Shown piece after piece: positions 1 through 8,196 of a DNA stretch of 36,889 nt. The stretch spans positions 1 through 36,889 of the forward strand of contig NZ_JAGGOG010000015.1 of NCBI RefSeq assembly GCF_018614655.1, in the 5' to 3' direction. The translations under genes were made by a program, and so were the position numbers. Under the pieces are notes generated by a model. That model had not been told where the DNA came from. It searched no databases and saw only the letters and a program-made list of their open reading frames with translations. Within the stretch, counting starts at the first letter, position 1. Each line of letters opens with the position of its first letter. This stretch comes from Pseudomonas fluorescens. Lineage in GTDB: Bacteria; Pseudomonadota; Gammaproteobacteria; Pseudomonadales; Pseudomonadaceae.

Positions 1-1
1 C

Positions 2-811
2 GACGGCGAAATCGTCTGGTCTGCACATTACCGCGCCTACGGCCAAATCGCCCGGCTCGATGTCAACACCGTCACCAACCCGCTGCGCTTCCAGGGCCAG
101 TATTTCGATCAAGAAAGCGGGCTGCACTACAACCGCCATCGCTACTACAATCCGGATAACGGCCGCTACCTGACCCCCGACCCGGTAAAACTGGCGGGTG
201 GACTGAACGGATACCAATACGTACCCAACCCGACGGGGTGGGTGGATCCGTTGGGGTTGAATCGGTGTCCGGGAGGTGACGCTTGTAAGCCGGGCGCGAC
301 CGCTCAGGATCCAACAAAAAGTGTTGATCATGGAGAGCCTGCTCTCCCGCAAACGGCACGAGCAGAACGACAAGCAAGAATCGATGAGCTTGCAGAAGCA
401 AACGCTTACCGTCGTTTGGATGAGCTAGAACGGTCGACTCCAGGGGCACATTTCTTGGAAAAACATGGTGCGCAAACATCGCTAGAGTCTCAACTCGAAC
501 GAGTAGTGAGCGCCAGAAATCCAACCACCCAGGAAGTTGAGACATTTGATAGAGGGAGAAGGGCCGGGCAGCCTCGACCACCAAGCGCGGCTACACACTT
601 CCTAAGCCACAGAGACCAACTAAACGCGATTTACCGCGCGCAACTTATATTCAAACTGACTAACCTATCCATGTCTGGCAAGCCTATAGATATGAGAAAA
701 ATCATTGGGGAGGGATACAAAAGAGAAGGATTTGAATACGGAAAACAAACAAAAGCCAGAGTGATTTTAGACGAAAATGGAAAGCCCATTACCGCCTACA
801 CGGAGTTTTAA
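2..811 (+). CDS. Rhs-family protein, 3' end, with RNase-like C-terminal toxin tip (partial)
   Basis: The reading frame is already open at base 2, so the gene begins outside the window. Bases up to about 259 encode the end of an Rhs core: YD-type repeats ([19 protein letters not shown], then GRYLTPDP) and the closing DPLGL motif (245-259), where Rhs proteins release their toxin. The remaining 184 residues are a variable tip. It has HFLEKHG early on, a block around [20 protein letters not shown], and ends [19 protein letters not shown]. An early His plus a terminal T-A-Y recalls CdiA-CT toxins with an RNase A-like or BECR fold; this is inference from motifs. Rhs proteins are usually delivered by type VI secretion and act in neighbouring cells. 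Base composition drops toward AT after the DPLGL junction, as expected for a swapped tip. The next gene abuts and is the likely immunity. Confidence 0.9.
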   Translation, partial: DGEIVWSAHYRAYGQIARLDVNTVTNPLRFQGQYFDQESGLHYNRHRYYNPDNGRYLTPDPVKLAGGLNGYQYVPNPTGWVDPLGLNRCPGGDACKPGATAQDPTKSVDHGEPALPQTARAERQARIDELAEANAYRRLDELERSTPGAHFLEKHGAQTSLESQLERVVSARNPTTQEVETFDRGRRAGQPRPPSAATHFLSHRDQLNAIYRAQLIFKLTNLSMSGKPIDMRKIIGEGYKREGFEYGKQTKARVILDENGKPITAYTEF

Positions 812-1189
812 ATGAAATTTTCACCAAGTCTCTCAATTACCAGAAGCCTACTATTCACCTATTGTATAGAGAATATAGATGATGTTGAAAGAGAAGCCTT
901 CATTGTCTCGAAAAATATTAACGATGACAAAGAGCTTTCGGAACTGTTTGATAAGCTAACCAAGCCTGTATTCCTGTCATACAAGATCGACGAAAGGCAG
1001 TGGCATATAGATACACTTCAGCACTTCCTAAAAGTGAGCGACAGTTTTGATTCGGTATTCTATCTTTTTGATACTTACTTCGACGATGAAATCATTGATC
1101 AAAGGCAGTTTATGCGTATTCTGCTCGAGTGTCTTACTCGCTACCACACCGAGGCCATACAGAATGAATCAAAAAATCAAGGTTACTGA
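812..1189 (+). CDS. Putative immunity protein for the Rhs toxin tip
   Basis: The ATG directly follows the TAA stop of the Rhs gene (TAAATG), so the two are surely cotranscribed and probably translationally coupled. The product has 125 residues with no signal peptide or membrane segment. It is acidic and rich in Asp, Glu, Phe and Tyr (for example FDSVFYLFDTYFDDEIIDQ), as cytoplasmic immunity proteins that bind basic nucleases often are. I recognise no named family. The immunity role is inferred from position after an Rhs tip, size and charge. The gene is clearly more AT-rich than the chromosomal genes downstream, which fits exchange together with the toxin tip. Confidence 0.75.
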   Translation: MKFSPSLSITRSLLFTYCIENIDDVEREAFIVSKNINDDKELSELFDKLTKPVFLSYKIDERQWHIDTLQHFLKVSDSFDSVFYLFDTYFDDEIIDQRQFMRILLECLTRYHTEAIQNESKNQGY

Positions 1190-1230
1190 ATAACTATATT
1201 CAAATCTGTTATTTAAATATCGGAAAAAAC

Positions 1231-1506
1231 ATGAAGTTCAGCTCGCAATTTAAAAGCTACACGATGCAATTTCACGTTCTAAACGAGGCTATGACCCGAG
1301 AAGCACGTAAACTTGACTCATTCAATGGAGAGGATGAATTCGGCAACCCTATCCTCAAGATTGAAATGCAAGGCTGCGGTAGAGGATATATACCCAACAA
1401 AAAAGATCCTAACAGCCCAATGCTCGACGAAAACATGAACTTCGCGATAGTGAAATTCGATCGCGAAACAAAAAGACTTTATACCGCATTCCCTGTGAGT
1501 AAATGA
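1231..1506 (+). CDS. Orphan toxin C-terminal fragment (polymorphic toxin tail)
   Basis: A 91-residue product starting at an ATG preceded by a weak GGAAAA. It has no signal, no delivery domain and no Rhs core of its own. It ends FAIVKFDRETKRLYTAFPVSK, which lines up with the end of the Rhs tip just upstream ([18 protein letters not shown]): a hydrophobic strand, Asp, a turn, then T-A-Y/F. The middle has GCGRGYIPN. It therefore reads as the last part of another toxin tip, displaced when a new tip was inserted, as is known for rhs and cdiA loci. Its stop overlaps the next gene by four bases (ATGA), keeping it paired with a probable immunity gene. Whether it is translated or active cannot be told; it could serve as recombination stock or be a decaying remnant. 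Confidence 0.6.
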   Translation: MKFSSQFKSYTMQFHVLNEAMTREARKLDSFNGEDEFGNPILKIEMQGCGRGYIPNKKDPNSPMLDENMNFAIVKFDRETKRLYTAFPVSK

Positions 1507-1925
1507 CAATGCTAAAGCATCCGTTCCTGAACACTGACTACGAACCAAAACTTCAGTATTTTTTGGGGCCTTTCGATACTTATGATCGCGAGGAATCACT
1601 AGGGGAAGACCTTGAAAAGTATGATATTAATCAGCCCAGAGATAGAGAGGTTCTGATCAAAACTTACATAATAGACAAAAGCACCGATCTAAATTATAGG
1701 CATCGCAAGTCTCTAGTTGAAGTCTTAAGCGCTGCGCTTCAGGAGGACTCCTACGATTTTTCGACGATCCTTATTCAAAAACCTGAATCCTACTGCACGT
1801 TACCTTCGGGCTGGGACACAATGGAAAATCCGCGTGCTTTTTTTGAAGATATCTACAGACTGACTAAGGAGGGATGGAGAGACGACCTACAAAAAGCCAG
1901 CCTGGAAGACCAATCTGATTGGTGA
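1503..1925 (+). CDS. Putative immunity protein of the orphan toxin tail
   Basis: A 140-residue acidic soluble protein whose ATG overlaps the previous stop in ATGA, the usual coupling of toxin and immunity genes; a second ATG lies two codons later. There is no signal peptide or membrane helix. It is rich in Asp, Glu and Tyr (FLGPFDTYDREESLGEDLEKYD) and has a Trp-rich end. It does not obviously resemble the first immunity protein at 812-1189, so the two partners probably neutralise different toxins. I know no family name for it. The role rests on gene order and coupling. It is the last gene of the AT-rich accessory block and is followed by a bidirectional terminator. Confidence 0.65.
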   Translation: MTMLKHPFLNTDYEPKLQYFLGPFDTYDREESLGEDLEKYDINQPRDREVLIKTYIIDKSTDLNYRHRKSLVEVLSAALQEDSYDFSTILIQKPESYCTLPSGWDTMENPRAFFEDIYRLTKEGWRDDLQKASLEDQSDW

Positions 1926-1949
1926 TAGCGTCTGATGAAACACCACAAT

Positions 1950-1989
1950 AAAAAACGGCGAACCCGAAAAGTCAGATTCGCCGTTTTTT
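1950..1989. terminator. Bidirectional intrinsic terminator
   Basis: Inverted repeat AAAAAACGGCGAA / TTCGCCGTTTTTT around a short loop, with a T-run on either strand. It separates the convergent Rhs/immunity block and the fpvA gene. Confidence 0.9.
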
Positions 1990-2001
1990 GTACCGCTACT
2001 A

Positions 2002-4482
2002 TCAGAAATCGTAACGAGTACTAAACATCACGTTACGCGGATCGCCGTAATACATGCTGTAGAAGTTACTATCCAGGGAGCTGATGTACTTTTTGTCAAA
2101 CACGTTGTTGACGTTGACGGTACCCGACCATTGTTTGGTCAACTGGTAGCGCGCCATCAGGTTGAACACAGTGTAGTCGTCTTCCTTGGCCTTGACGGTT
2201 TTGCTTATCAGGCTCGGGGCTGCGCTGAAGTGGATACCACTCTGCCAGTTGGCACCGCCACCAATGGTCAGGCGATCCAGGTCGCCGGACAGTTTGTAGG
2301 TGGTCCACAGCTTGAACATGTCGGAAGGGATGATGGTGTTGATTCGCTCGTTGTCCGCATCCTTGGTCACGCTGTGGTTGTAGCTGGCGTTCATGTTCCA
2401 GTCCGGCATGATTTCGCCGTTCAGTTCCAGATCGACGCCGCGGGTTTTTGCGCCCGCGACTGCCTTGTAGGCCGGGTTGTCGGTGCCGAGTACGTTTTGG
2501 CCCACGTCCTGGACGGCCAGGTTGTCCTGCTTGCTTTCGTAAATGGCGATGGCGCTATTCAGGCGGCCATTGAAATACTCGCTCTTGAGGCCCAGCTCGT
2601 AGTTGTCGCCGTCACGTGGGGACAGGGTCTGGCCGTTGCGGTCGCGTACGGTCTGTGGCTTGAAGATGCTGGTGTAGCTGGCGTAGACCGAGTGGTTTTC
2701 ATTGAGGTCGTAGACGATCCCGGCGTAAGGCGTGACTTTTCCGGAAATCCTGGTGGTGTCGGCGGTGCTGTAAGGGGCGTTCGCCGGGGTCTTGAAGTCC
2801 AGGCTGGAGTCGTATTTGTAGTTGCTGACGCGTGCGCCGAGGATCACGGCCAGGTCGTCTAACGGCTTGAGGCGCACGGCGGCATAGGTGCCGTTCTGAC
2901 GGAACTTCAGGCGGTCGTCGTCATACGAGCCCCGGGCACCGTAGACCGGTTCGACCGTGTGGTTGTCCCAGGTATCGAGATTGAGTGGCGAGCGGTCGCC
3001 GCTGAGCGGGTTGGCGCCTTGACGGTGGTTTTCGTAGTCCTGATAGTTGAAGCCCATCATCAATTCGTGCTCACGCCCTCCCAGCTGGAAGGGCCCTTTG
3101 AGCTGCACGTCGAAACCTTTCTGCTTCTGGGTGGCGTCACCCTTCGTCATGGCCGTGCGTGTGCCGGCACCGGTCTGTTCATTGGCGAAACGGGACGTGC
3201 TGAGCATCCGCGAATCATAGTCACGGGTGTTGTACAGGTAGCTGGCCGAGACTTTCAGGCTCCAGTCATACGCGAGTTTCTGCTCGATGCTGGCGAAGGT
3301 GGTGGTCGAGTCCTGGCGGTTGGTGCTGTCACCGCTGGCGGCGTTGAAGGAGCGTGACAGGTTGGTCTGCTTGCCGTTGCTGTAGAACAGCGGAATGCCG
3401 GTGGTGGAGTAACCCTTGGGGTCGTTGTGCAGGTAGTCGACGCCGAAGGTCAGCAGGGTGTCGTCGCTCAGGTCGGCTTCCACGACGCCATACAGCGAGG
3501 TTTTTTCCTGCTTCAGCGCGTCCAGGTAGCTATTGCCCTGCTGGTAGGCGGCCACGGCTCGGCCACGAATCTTGCCGCTGTCTATCAGCGGACCGGAAAC
3601 ATCCGCTTCGGTGCGGTACTTGTCCCAGGAACCCGCACCCGCACTGACGTGGCCCTGGAAGGTCTCGGTAGGGCGCTTGCGAATGAAGTTGATGGTGCCG
3701 GATGGATCGCCGGCCCCGGTCAGCAGGCCGGTGGCCCCACGCAGCACTTCAATATGGTCGTAGACCGCCAGGTCCATCAGGTCCTGGGGTAATGACTGGG
3801 TGAAAGAGAAGAGGGTGGTCGGCATGCCGTCGTATTGGTAGTTATCGATCTCATAACCACGGGAATACACATAGAACCGATCACTGCCCAGACTCTGCAC
3901 GTTAAGCCCCGGGGTCTGCGCCAGCACGTCGTTGACGGTGGTCAGGCTCTGGTCATCGATGCGTTGGCGAGTCATGACGCTGATGGACTGTGGGGTTTCC
4001 CGCAGGCTCAGGATCATTTTCGTCGCGGTGCTGGTGGCGCCGGTGGTGTAAGACCCGGTGTTTTCACTGACCGAGCCCAGGCCTTCGCCGGAAATCCGCG
4101 TGGCACCCAGTTCCAGCGCTCCGGTCGCACCGCGGCTGCTCAAGGTCAGGGTATTGCCTTCCAGGCTGTAGGCCAATTTGCTGCCAGCCAGCAGTTGTTC
4201 GATACCGGCCTGGGGCGTCAACGCACCGCTCACCGCGCGGCTGCGCAGGCTCTGTACATCATCCGGGCTGTACAGCACTTGCAGGTTGGCTTGTTGGCCG
4301 AAGGTCTGCAGGGCGTTGGCCAAGGGCTGGGCCGGGATGTTGAAGTTGAAGGTCTGTGCTTGCACCTGTGCGGCGAAGGGCAGGGCCAGGACCAGGGTGG
4401 TGCTCAGCAGACGCGGCTGAAACAGGCGGCGCATCTTGAGGGCTTTGGTGAGCGGTGAGAAGGTGTGAATGGCTGACATCAT
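2002..4482 (-). CDS. fpvA: FpvA-type TonB-dependent ferripyoverdine receptor
   Basis: An 826-residue outer-membrane receptor. The N-terminus (FSPLTKALKMRR..) matches the unusual long leader of P. aeruginosa FpvA as I remember it, with signal cleavage near residue 42. A secretin/TonB short N-terminal signalling domain follows (about 46-115, NIPAQPLANALQTFGQQANLQ), then a TonB box-like LELGATRIS (124-132), the plug (about 155-260, including LRGATGLLTGAGDPSGTINFIRK) and a 22-strand barrel ending YGDPRNVMFSTRYDF. The signalling domain implies control of PvdS/FpvI-type sigma factors through FpvR, none of which is here. Two consecutive ATGs (4482, 4479) are possible; the second is better spaced from AAGAG. 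It lies downstream of pvdE on the same strand, 115 bp apart, with a Fur-like site between. Which pyoverdine it takes up cannot be read from sequence. Confidence 0.9.
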   Translation of the reverse strand: MMSAIHTFSPLTKALKMRRLFQPRLLSTTLVLALPFAAQVQAQTFNFNIPAQPLANALQTFGQQANLQVLYSPDDVQSLRSRAVSGALTPQAGIEQLLAGSKLAYSLEGNTLTLSSRGATGALELGATRISGEGLGSVSENTGSYTTGATSTATKMILSLRETPQSISVMTRQRIDDQSLTTVNDVLAQTPGLNVQSLGSDRFYVYSRGYEIDNYQYDGMPTTLFSFTQSLPQDLMDLAVYDHIEVLRGATGLLTGAGDPSGTINFIRKRPTETFQGHVSAGAGSWDKYRTEADVSGPLIDSGKIRGRAVAAYQQGNSYLDALKQEKTSLYGVVEADLSDDTLLTFGVDYLHNDPKGYSTTGIPLFYSNGKQTNLSRSFNAASGDSTNRQDSTTTFASIEQKLAYDWSLKVSASYLYNTRDYDSRMLSTSRFANEQTGAGTRTAMTKGDATQKQKGFDVQLKGPFQLGGREHELMMGFNYQDYENHRQGANPLSGDRSPLNLDTWDNHTVEPVYGARGSYDDDRLKFRQNGTYAAVRLKPLDDLAVILGARVSNYKYDSSLDFKTPANAPYSTADTTRISGKVTPYAGIVYDLNENHSVYASYTSIFKPQTVRDRNGQTLSPRDGDNYELGLKSEYFNGRLNSAIAIYESKQDNLAVQDVGQNVLGTDNPAYKAVAGAKTRGVDLELNGEIMPDWNMNASYNHSVTKDADNERINTIIPSDMFKLWTTYKLSGDLDRLTIGGGANWQSGIHFSAAPSLISKTVKAKEDDYTVFNLMARYQLTKQWSGTVNVNNVFDKKYISSLDSNFYSMYYGDPRNVMFSTRYDF

Positions 4483-4507
4483 GGGCTCTTAAGTGGCGTT
4501 ATTTAAT

Positions 4508-4526
4508 GATAGTGATTCGTATTAAG
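4508..4526 (-). promoter_or_regulatory. Fur box-like site upstream of fpvA
   Basis: On the minus strand CTTAATACGAATCACTATC matches 13 of 19 positions of the Fur consensus GATAATGATAATCATTATC, with 9 of 10 in the right half. It overlaps a -10-like TATCAT and lies about 25-45 bases upstream of the fpvA start, so iron-replete Fur could block a local fpvA promoter. Confidence 0.6.
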
Positions 4527-4547
4527 TACCAATAAGACGTTGGTCCC

Positions 4548-4588
4548 CCTGAAAACCGGAAAGAAAAATTTCACATCCGGTTTTCAGG
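4548..4588. other. 13-bp perfect inverted repeat between pvdE and fpvA
   Basis: CCTGAAAACCGGA (4548-4560) and TCCGGTTTTCAGG (4576-4588) form a perfect hairpin with a 15-base loop just after the pvdE stop. There is no T-run on the minus strand, so it is not a standard terminator. It may weaken read-through into fpvA or protect the pvdE mRNA end. Confidence 0.7.
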
Positions 4589-4597
4589 TCAGCGCTG

Positions 4598-6247
4598 TCA
4601 CGCGGTTTGCAGTTCGGTGGCGACGCGGCCGGCTTCCATGCGCACGATCTGGTCGGCCACATCGAAGTAACGGTCGTCGTGGGAGATCACGATGATGGTC
4701 TTGCCCAGGCGCTTGAGGTCGGGTAGCAACTCGGTATAGAAAATGCGTCGGAAGGTCGGGTCCTGGTCGGCCGCCCACTCGTCAAACACCAGCACCGGGC
4801 GCTCCTCCAACCAGGCGTTGACCAAGGCCAGGCGCTTGCGCTGGCCGGTGGACAGGTCGGTGGTGCTGAACACACCATCGGTGATGGTGACTTTGTGGCC
4901 GATCTCCAGGCGCTTGAGGTAGCGGTCGGCATCGGCCGGGATCGGTTTGTCGCCCTGGATTACATCGTCGAACAGGTAGTAGTCGGCAAAAATCGTGGTG
5001 AACAGTTGGCGATAGTCGTCGCGGTTCGCCGCCACAATGGCTTGGCCATTGAGCTCGATGCTGCCTTTTTGCGGGGCGTAGAGGCCGAGCAGCAGTTTGA
5101 TCAGGGTGGTCTTGCCGCAGCCGTTTTCGCCGACGATGAAGGTGATGTCGCCTTGCTCGATCCGCAGGTTGACCGGGCCCAGGTGGAACGGCTCGAAGCC
5201 TTCGACGCGGGGGAAGGTGTAGCTGACGTCGGTCAGTTCCAGGCTATGCACTGCCGGCGCGGCGGCGCCCGAGTCACTCAACAGCAGGTGCGGCTCGGGA
5301 GAGGAAAACTGCTTCGACAACTCGGCAATGCGCCGGAAGGCGATCTGCGCCTTGCTGACGATCGGCAGGGTGCTGATCAAGTGTTCCAGTGGGCCTTTCA
5401 TGTACAGCAGCACCAGCACGAAGCCGCTCATCACGGTTTTATCGCCGCTGGGCCAGAACGACTGCATGGCCAGGGCCAGGCCGATCACCACGAAAAACAG
5501 CATTGAGCCAAAGGCCTTGGCGATGACGAAGGTGTTGATCGAGCGAATCTGGGTGGCGCAGATGCGGTTGGCGGTGTTCTGGATGCCGTTGATGAACATG
5601 CGCTGGCGGCGTGGGCGGTGGATGCGCAGTTCCTTGGCGCCTTCGGCGATAGCGCTGTAGTTCTTCTGCAATTCATCCTCGGCTTCCCGTGCCGACTCGA
5701 AGCCTTGCATGCCCCGGGAGCGGGCAACGAACTGCACGGCGGTGCCGATCACGATCGCCACCAGCATCATCAGGAACATCGGCCACGACAGCATCGCCAG
5801 GTAGCCCAGGCAGCCCAGGGTCACGGTTAACGAAATGGCCAGGGGCGCGAAGGCAAAGGCGAAGTCGCTGATGGTGTCGACGTCGTGGGTCAGCACCGGG
5901 ATCAGCCGATGGCTGCGATAGCGTTCGATCTGGTCGATGGGCGCGGCCAGCACCTTCTCTCCCAGTTCCCGGCGCAGCTTGGCAATGATGTGCTGGCCGA
6001 CGTAGTTGGTGCCGATGTCGGAAAAGATCGAACTGGCCAGGGCCAGCAGGCACAGGCCGGCAAACAGCAGCACCACGGCCTGGGTCAGGCCGCTGTCGGA
6101 GTGCAGGGCGTTGTTGATGGTTGCCAGCAGCGCGGTGACGCTGAGGCCGCCGACCATGCCGAGGGCAATCGACAGCGTCACCAGCGGCCAGAAGGGTTTG
6201 AGCAGGCCGAAGAGTTCGCTGACGGCGCCGCGAGGTTTGCTGGACAT
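4598..6247 (-). CDS. pvdE: PvdE, pyoverdine-precursor ABC exporter
   Basis: A 549-residue fused membrane/ATPase half-transporter of the cyclic-peptide (PvdE/SyrD) type. Six membrane segments span about residues 15-290. The ATPase domain has Walker A GENGCGKTT (373-381), signature LSTGQ (465-469), Walker B VLVFDE (485-490) and the switch His (523). The family moves the acylated pyoverdine precursor from cytoplasm to periplasm for maturation. Its position directly upstream of fpvA on the same strand copies the pvdE-fpvA order of fluorescent pseudomonads. An exact IS box lies about 130 bp upstream, so transcription by PvdS during iron starvation is likely. No pyoverdine peptide synthetase or maturation gene is in the window. 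The start ATG at 6247 gives the usual family length. Confidence 0.9.
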   Translation of the reverse strand: MSSKPRGAVSELFGLLKPFWPLVTLSIALGMVGGLSVTALLATINNALHSDSGLTQAVVLLFAGLCLLALASSIFSDIGTNYVGQHIIAKLRRELGEKVLAAPIDQIERYRSHRLIPVLTHDVDTISDFAFAFAPLAISLTVTLGCLGYLAMLSWPMFLMMLVAIVIGTAVQFVARSRGMQGFESAREAEDELQKNYSAIAEGAKELRIHRPRRQRMFINGIQNTANRICATQIRSINTFVIAKAFGSMLFFVVIGLALAMQSFWPSGDKTVMSGFVLVLLYMKGPLEHLISTLPIVSKAQIAFRRIAELSKQFSSPEPHLLLSDSGAAAPAVHSLELTDVSYTFPRVEGFEPFHLGPVNLRIEQGDITFIVGENGCGKTTLIKLLLGLYAPQKGSIELNGQAIVAANRDDYRQLFTTIFADYYLFDDVIQGDKPIPADADRYLKRLEIGHKVTITDGVFSTTDLSTGQRKRLALVNAWLEERPVLVFDEWAADQDPTFRRIFYTELLPDLKRLGKTIIVISHDDRYFDVADQIVRMEAGRVATELQTA

Positions 6248-6373
6248 TCAAGTCTCCCGTTTCAGGCTGGGGGTGAGCACAAGGCAATGCAGGGCGCGGC
6301 GTGTGTCAGCGATGGACGGTGAGCCGGGCGCACAGTGCAGGCTTCGATGGGTATCGAGGCGGTTAACCAAAGA

Positions 6374-6397
6374 ACGAGCGGGGGCAGGAGTTATTTA
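6374..6397 (-). promoter_or_regulatory. IS box: PvdS-dependent promoter for pvdE
   Basis: On the minus strand the sequence reads TAAAT, 16 bases, CGT, exactly the iron-starvation box recognised by the sigma factor PvdS. TAAAT is the complement of 6393-6397 and CGT of 6374-6376. The box faces pvdE and ends 127 bp before its start, leaving an untranslated leader of over 100 bases. Confidence 0.8.
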
Positions 6398-6410
6398 GCG
6401 GGGAGGGGGC

Positions 6411-6425
6411 CGGATCCGAGATCCG
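6411..6425. promoter_or_regulatory. Palindrome in the pvdE / MFS divergent region
   Basis: CGGATC-CGA-GATCCG is a perfect 6-bp inverted repeat with a 3-base centre, 110 bp upstream of the MFS gene and next to the pvdE IS box. It may be an operator for the efflux pair; no regulator gene is adjacent. The 6248-6534 region holds no gene that I can support. Confidence 0.35.
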
Positions 6426-6534
6426 CCGTGACAAGATGAACTCTGCTCAGGTTTACTACTCCCTGAGTAACGGTTTTACCGGCCTGGACGCCGTCGCCCT
6501 GATACGCGGTCCAGTCGGTCATCAAGGTCACTGA

Positions 6535-8196
6535 ATGGACAAATACACCCCACACGCGTGGCAACCCCATGAACGGCCGAGCCTGCCCGGTTCGCCGTCG
6601 ACCCCTTTGCATCCCACGCACAAACGCTGGGCCTATGCGTTGGTCGGGATCCTGGTGGCAATCACCGGCGGCCTCGGTAACGCACTCGTGATCGCCAACC
6701 TGCCTTACCTGCAAGTCGCCTTGGGCGCCACCACGGCGGAAATGGCCTGGCTGCCCGCCGCTTATGTCATGACCAACGTCTCGATGAACCTGCTGCTGGT
6801 GAAGTTTCGCCAACAATTCGGCCTGCGCGCGTTCACTGAAGTGTTCCTGGTGCTTTACGCCCTGGTGACCTTCGGCCATTTGTTCGTCAACGACCTCAGC
6901 TCGGCGATTGCCGTACGGGCCGCCCACGGCATGGTGGGGGCAGCGCTCAGCTCCCTGGGCTTGTATTACATGGTTCAGGCCTTTCCGGCAAAGTGGCGGT
7001 TGAAAGCGTTGGTGTTGGGGTTGGGCACGTCGCAGTTGGCCTTGCCGATGGCGCGGATGTTTTCCGAAGATTTGCTGCAAATCGCCGAGTGGCGCGGCTT
7101 GTACCTGTTTGAGTTGGGCATGGCACTGACCTGCCTGGGTTGCGTGTTCCTGCTCAAGTTGCCGCCGGGTGACCGCTTCAAGACCTTTGAAAAACTCGAC
7201 TTCCTGACCTTCGCCTTGTTGGCCACCGGTGTGGCGCTGCTCTGCGCGGTGCTGTCCCTGGGGCGGATCGACTGGTGGCTGGAAGCACCGTGGATCGGCG
7301 TTGCTTCTGCCTGTTCGCTGGTGCTGATCATGGCCGGGCTGGCCATCGAACATAACCGCAGCAACCCGATGCTGATGACCCGCTGGCTGGGCAGCGGGGC
7401 GATGATTCGCCTCGCGCTGGCGGTGATCCTGATTCGCATGGTGCTGTCGGAGCAGTCCACCGGCGCGGTGGGGTTCCTCCAGGCGCTGAACATGAGCAGC
7501 GAGCAAATGCGCACCTTGTACCTGGTGATGCTGCTGGGAGCGATTGCCGGCCTGGCCATCAGCGCCCTGACCATCAACCCGGCGCATTTGTTCATGCCGC
7601 TGATCATTTCCCTGGCGCTGATGGCGGTGGGTTCGGTGATCGACAGTTTCTCCAGCAACCTCACCCGACCGCAGAACATGTACATCAGTCAGTTCCTGTT
7701 GGGCTTCGGCGGCACCTTTTTTCTTGGCCCGACCATGGTCCTGGGCACCCGCAACGTACTGACCAACCCCAGGAACCTGGTGAGCTTTTCGGTGCTGTTC
7801 GGGATTTGCCAGAACCTCGGCGGCCTGATTGGCGCGGCGTTGCTAGGCACCTTCCAGGTCGTGCGGGAGAAATTCCATTCCAGCATGATCGTCGAACACC
7901 TGACCTTGATGGACCCACGGGTCGCGGCACGGGTGCAGAGCGGTGGCTCGGCTTACGGTTCGGTGATCGCCGACCCGGAGCTGCGTAACCTGATGGGTAT
8001 CCGCAGCCTGGCCACGGCGGCCACCCGGGAAGCCAACGTGATGGCCTATAACGATGTGTTCATGCTGATCGCGATCATCGCCGTGCTGACCATGATCTGG
8101 ATCTTCATCCGCAGCCTCTGGCTGATGAGCACCACCAAAAAAGCTGCCGCCAGTGCAGCCCCTCCCGTTCAACCTAGCGGTGCACTTTCTTCATGA
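6535..8196 (+). CDS. MFS efflux permease, DHA2/EmrB-like
   Basis: A 553-residue inner-membrane protein with about 14 predicted hydrophobic segments starting near residue 33, as in the drug/H+ antiporter 2 group. The start ATG has AAGG 7 bases upstream. The stop overlaps the following HlyD-type gene by four bases, so the two form an EmrB/EmrA-type pair. The hydrophilic C-terminal portion (about 425-490) contains a periplasmic-looking loop before a last membrane helix. Substrate is unknown. It diverges from pvdE, so a part in siderophore or toxic-compound export is possible but only by position. No outer-membrane factor accompanies it; it would have to borrow one. I found no IS box facing this gene. 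Confidence 0.85.
   Translation: MDKYTPHAWQPHERPSLPGSPSTPLHPTHKRWAYALVGILVAITGGLGNALVIANLPYLQVALGATTAEMAWLPAAYVMTNVSMNLLLVKFRQQFGLRAFTEVFLVLYALVTFGHLFVNDLSSAIAVRAAHGMVGAALSSLGLYYMVQAFPAKWRLKALVLGLGTSQLALPMARMFSEDLLQIAEWRGLYLFELGMALTCLGCVFLLKLPPGDRFKTFEKLDFLTFALLATGVALLCAVLSLGRIDWWLEAPWIGVASACSLVLIMAGLAIEHNRSNPMLMTRWLGSGAMIRLALAVILIRMVLSEQSTGAVGFLQALNMSSEQMRTLYLVMLLGAIAGLAISALTINPAHLFMPLIISLALMAVGSVIDSFSSNLTRPQNMYISQFLLGFGGTFFLGPTMVLGTRNVLTNPRNLVSFSVLFGICQNLGGLIGAALLGTFQVVREKFHSSMIVEHLTLMDPRVAARVQSGGSAYGSVIADPELRNLMGIRSLATAATREANVMAYNDVFMLIAIIAVLTMIWIFIRSLWLMSTTKKAAASAAPPVQPSGALSS

Noticed and set aside
1926..2001. Possible small gene between the immunity gene and fpvA
   Set aside because: The space is taken up by a bidirectional terminator hairpin.
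6391..7587. 398-residue open frame opposite the MFS gene
   Set aside because: Very rich in Gln, His and Arg with no hydrophobic core or motif; it is the complement of membrane-protein codons.
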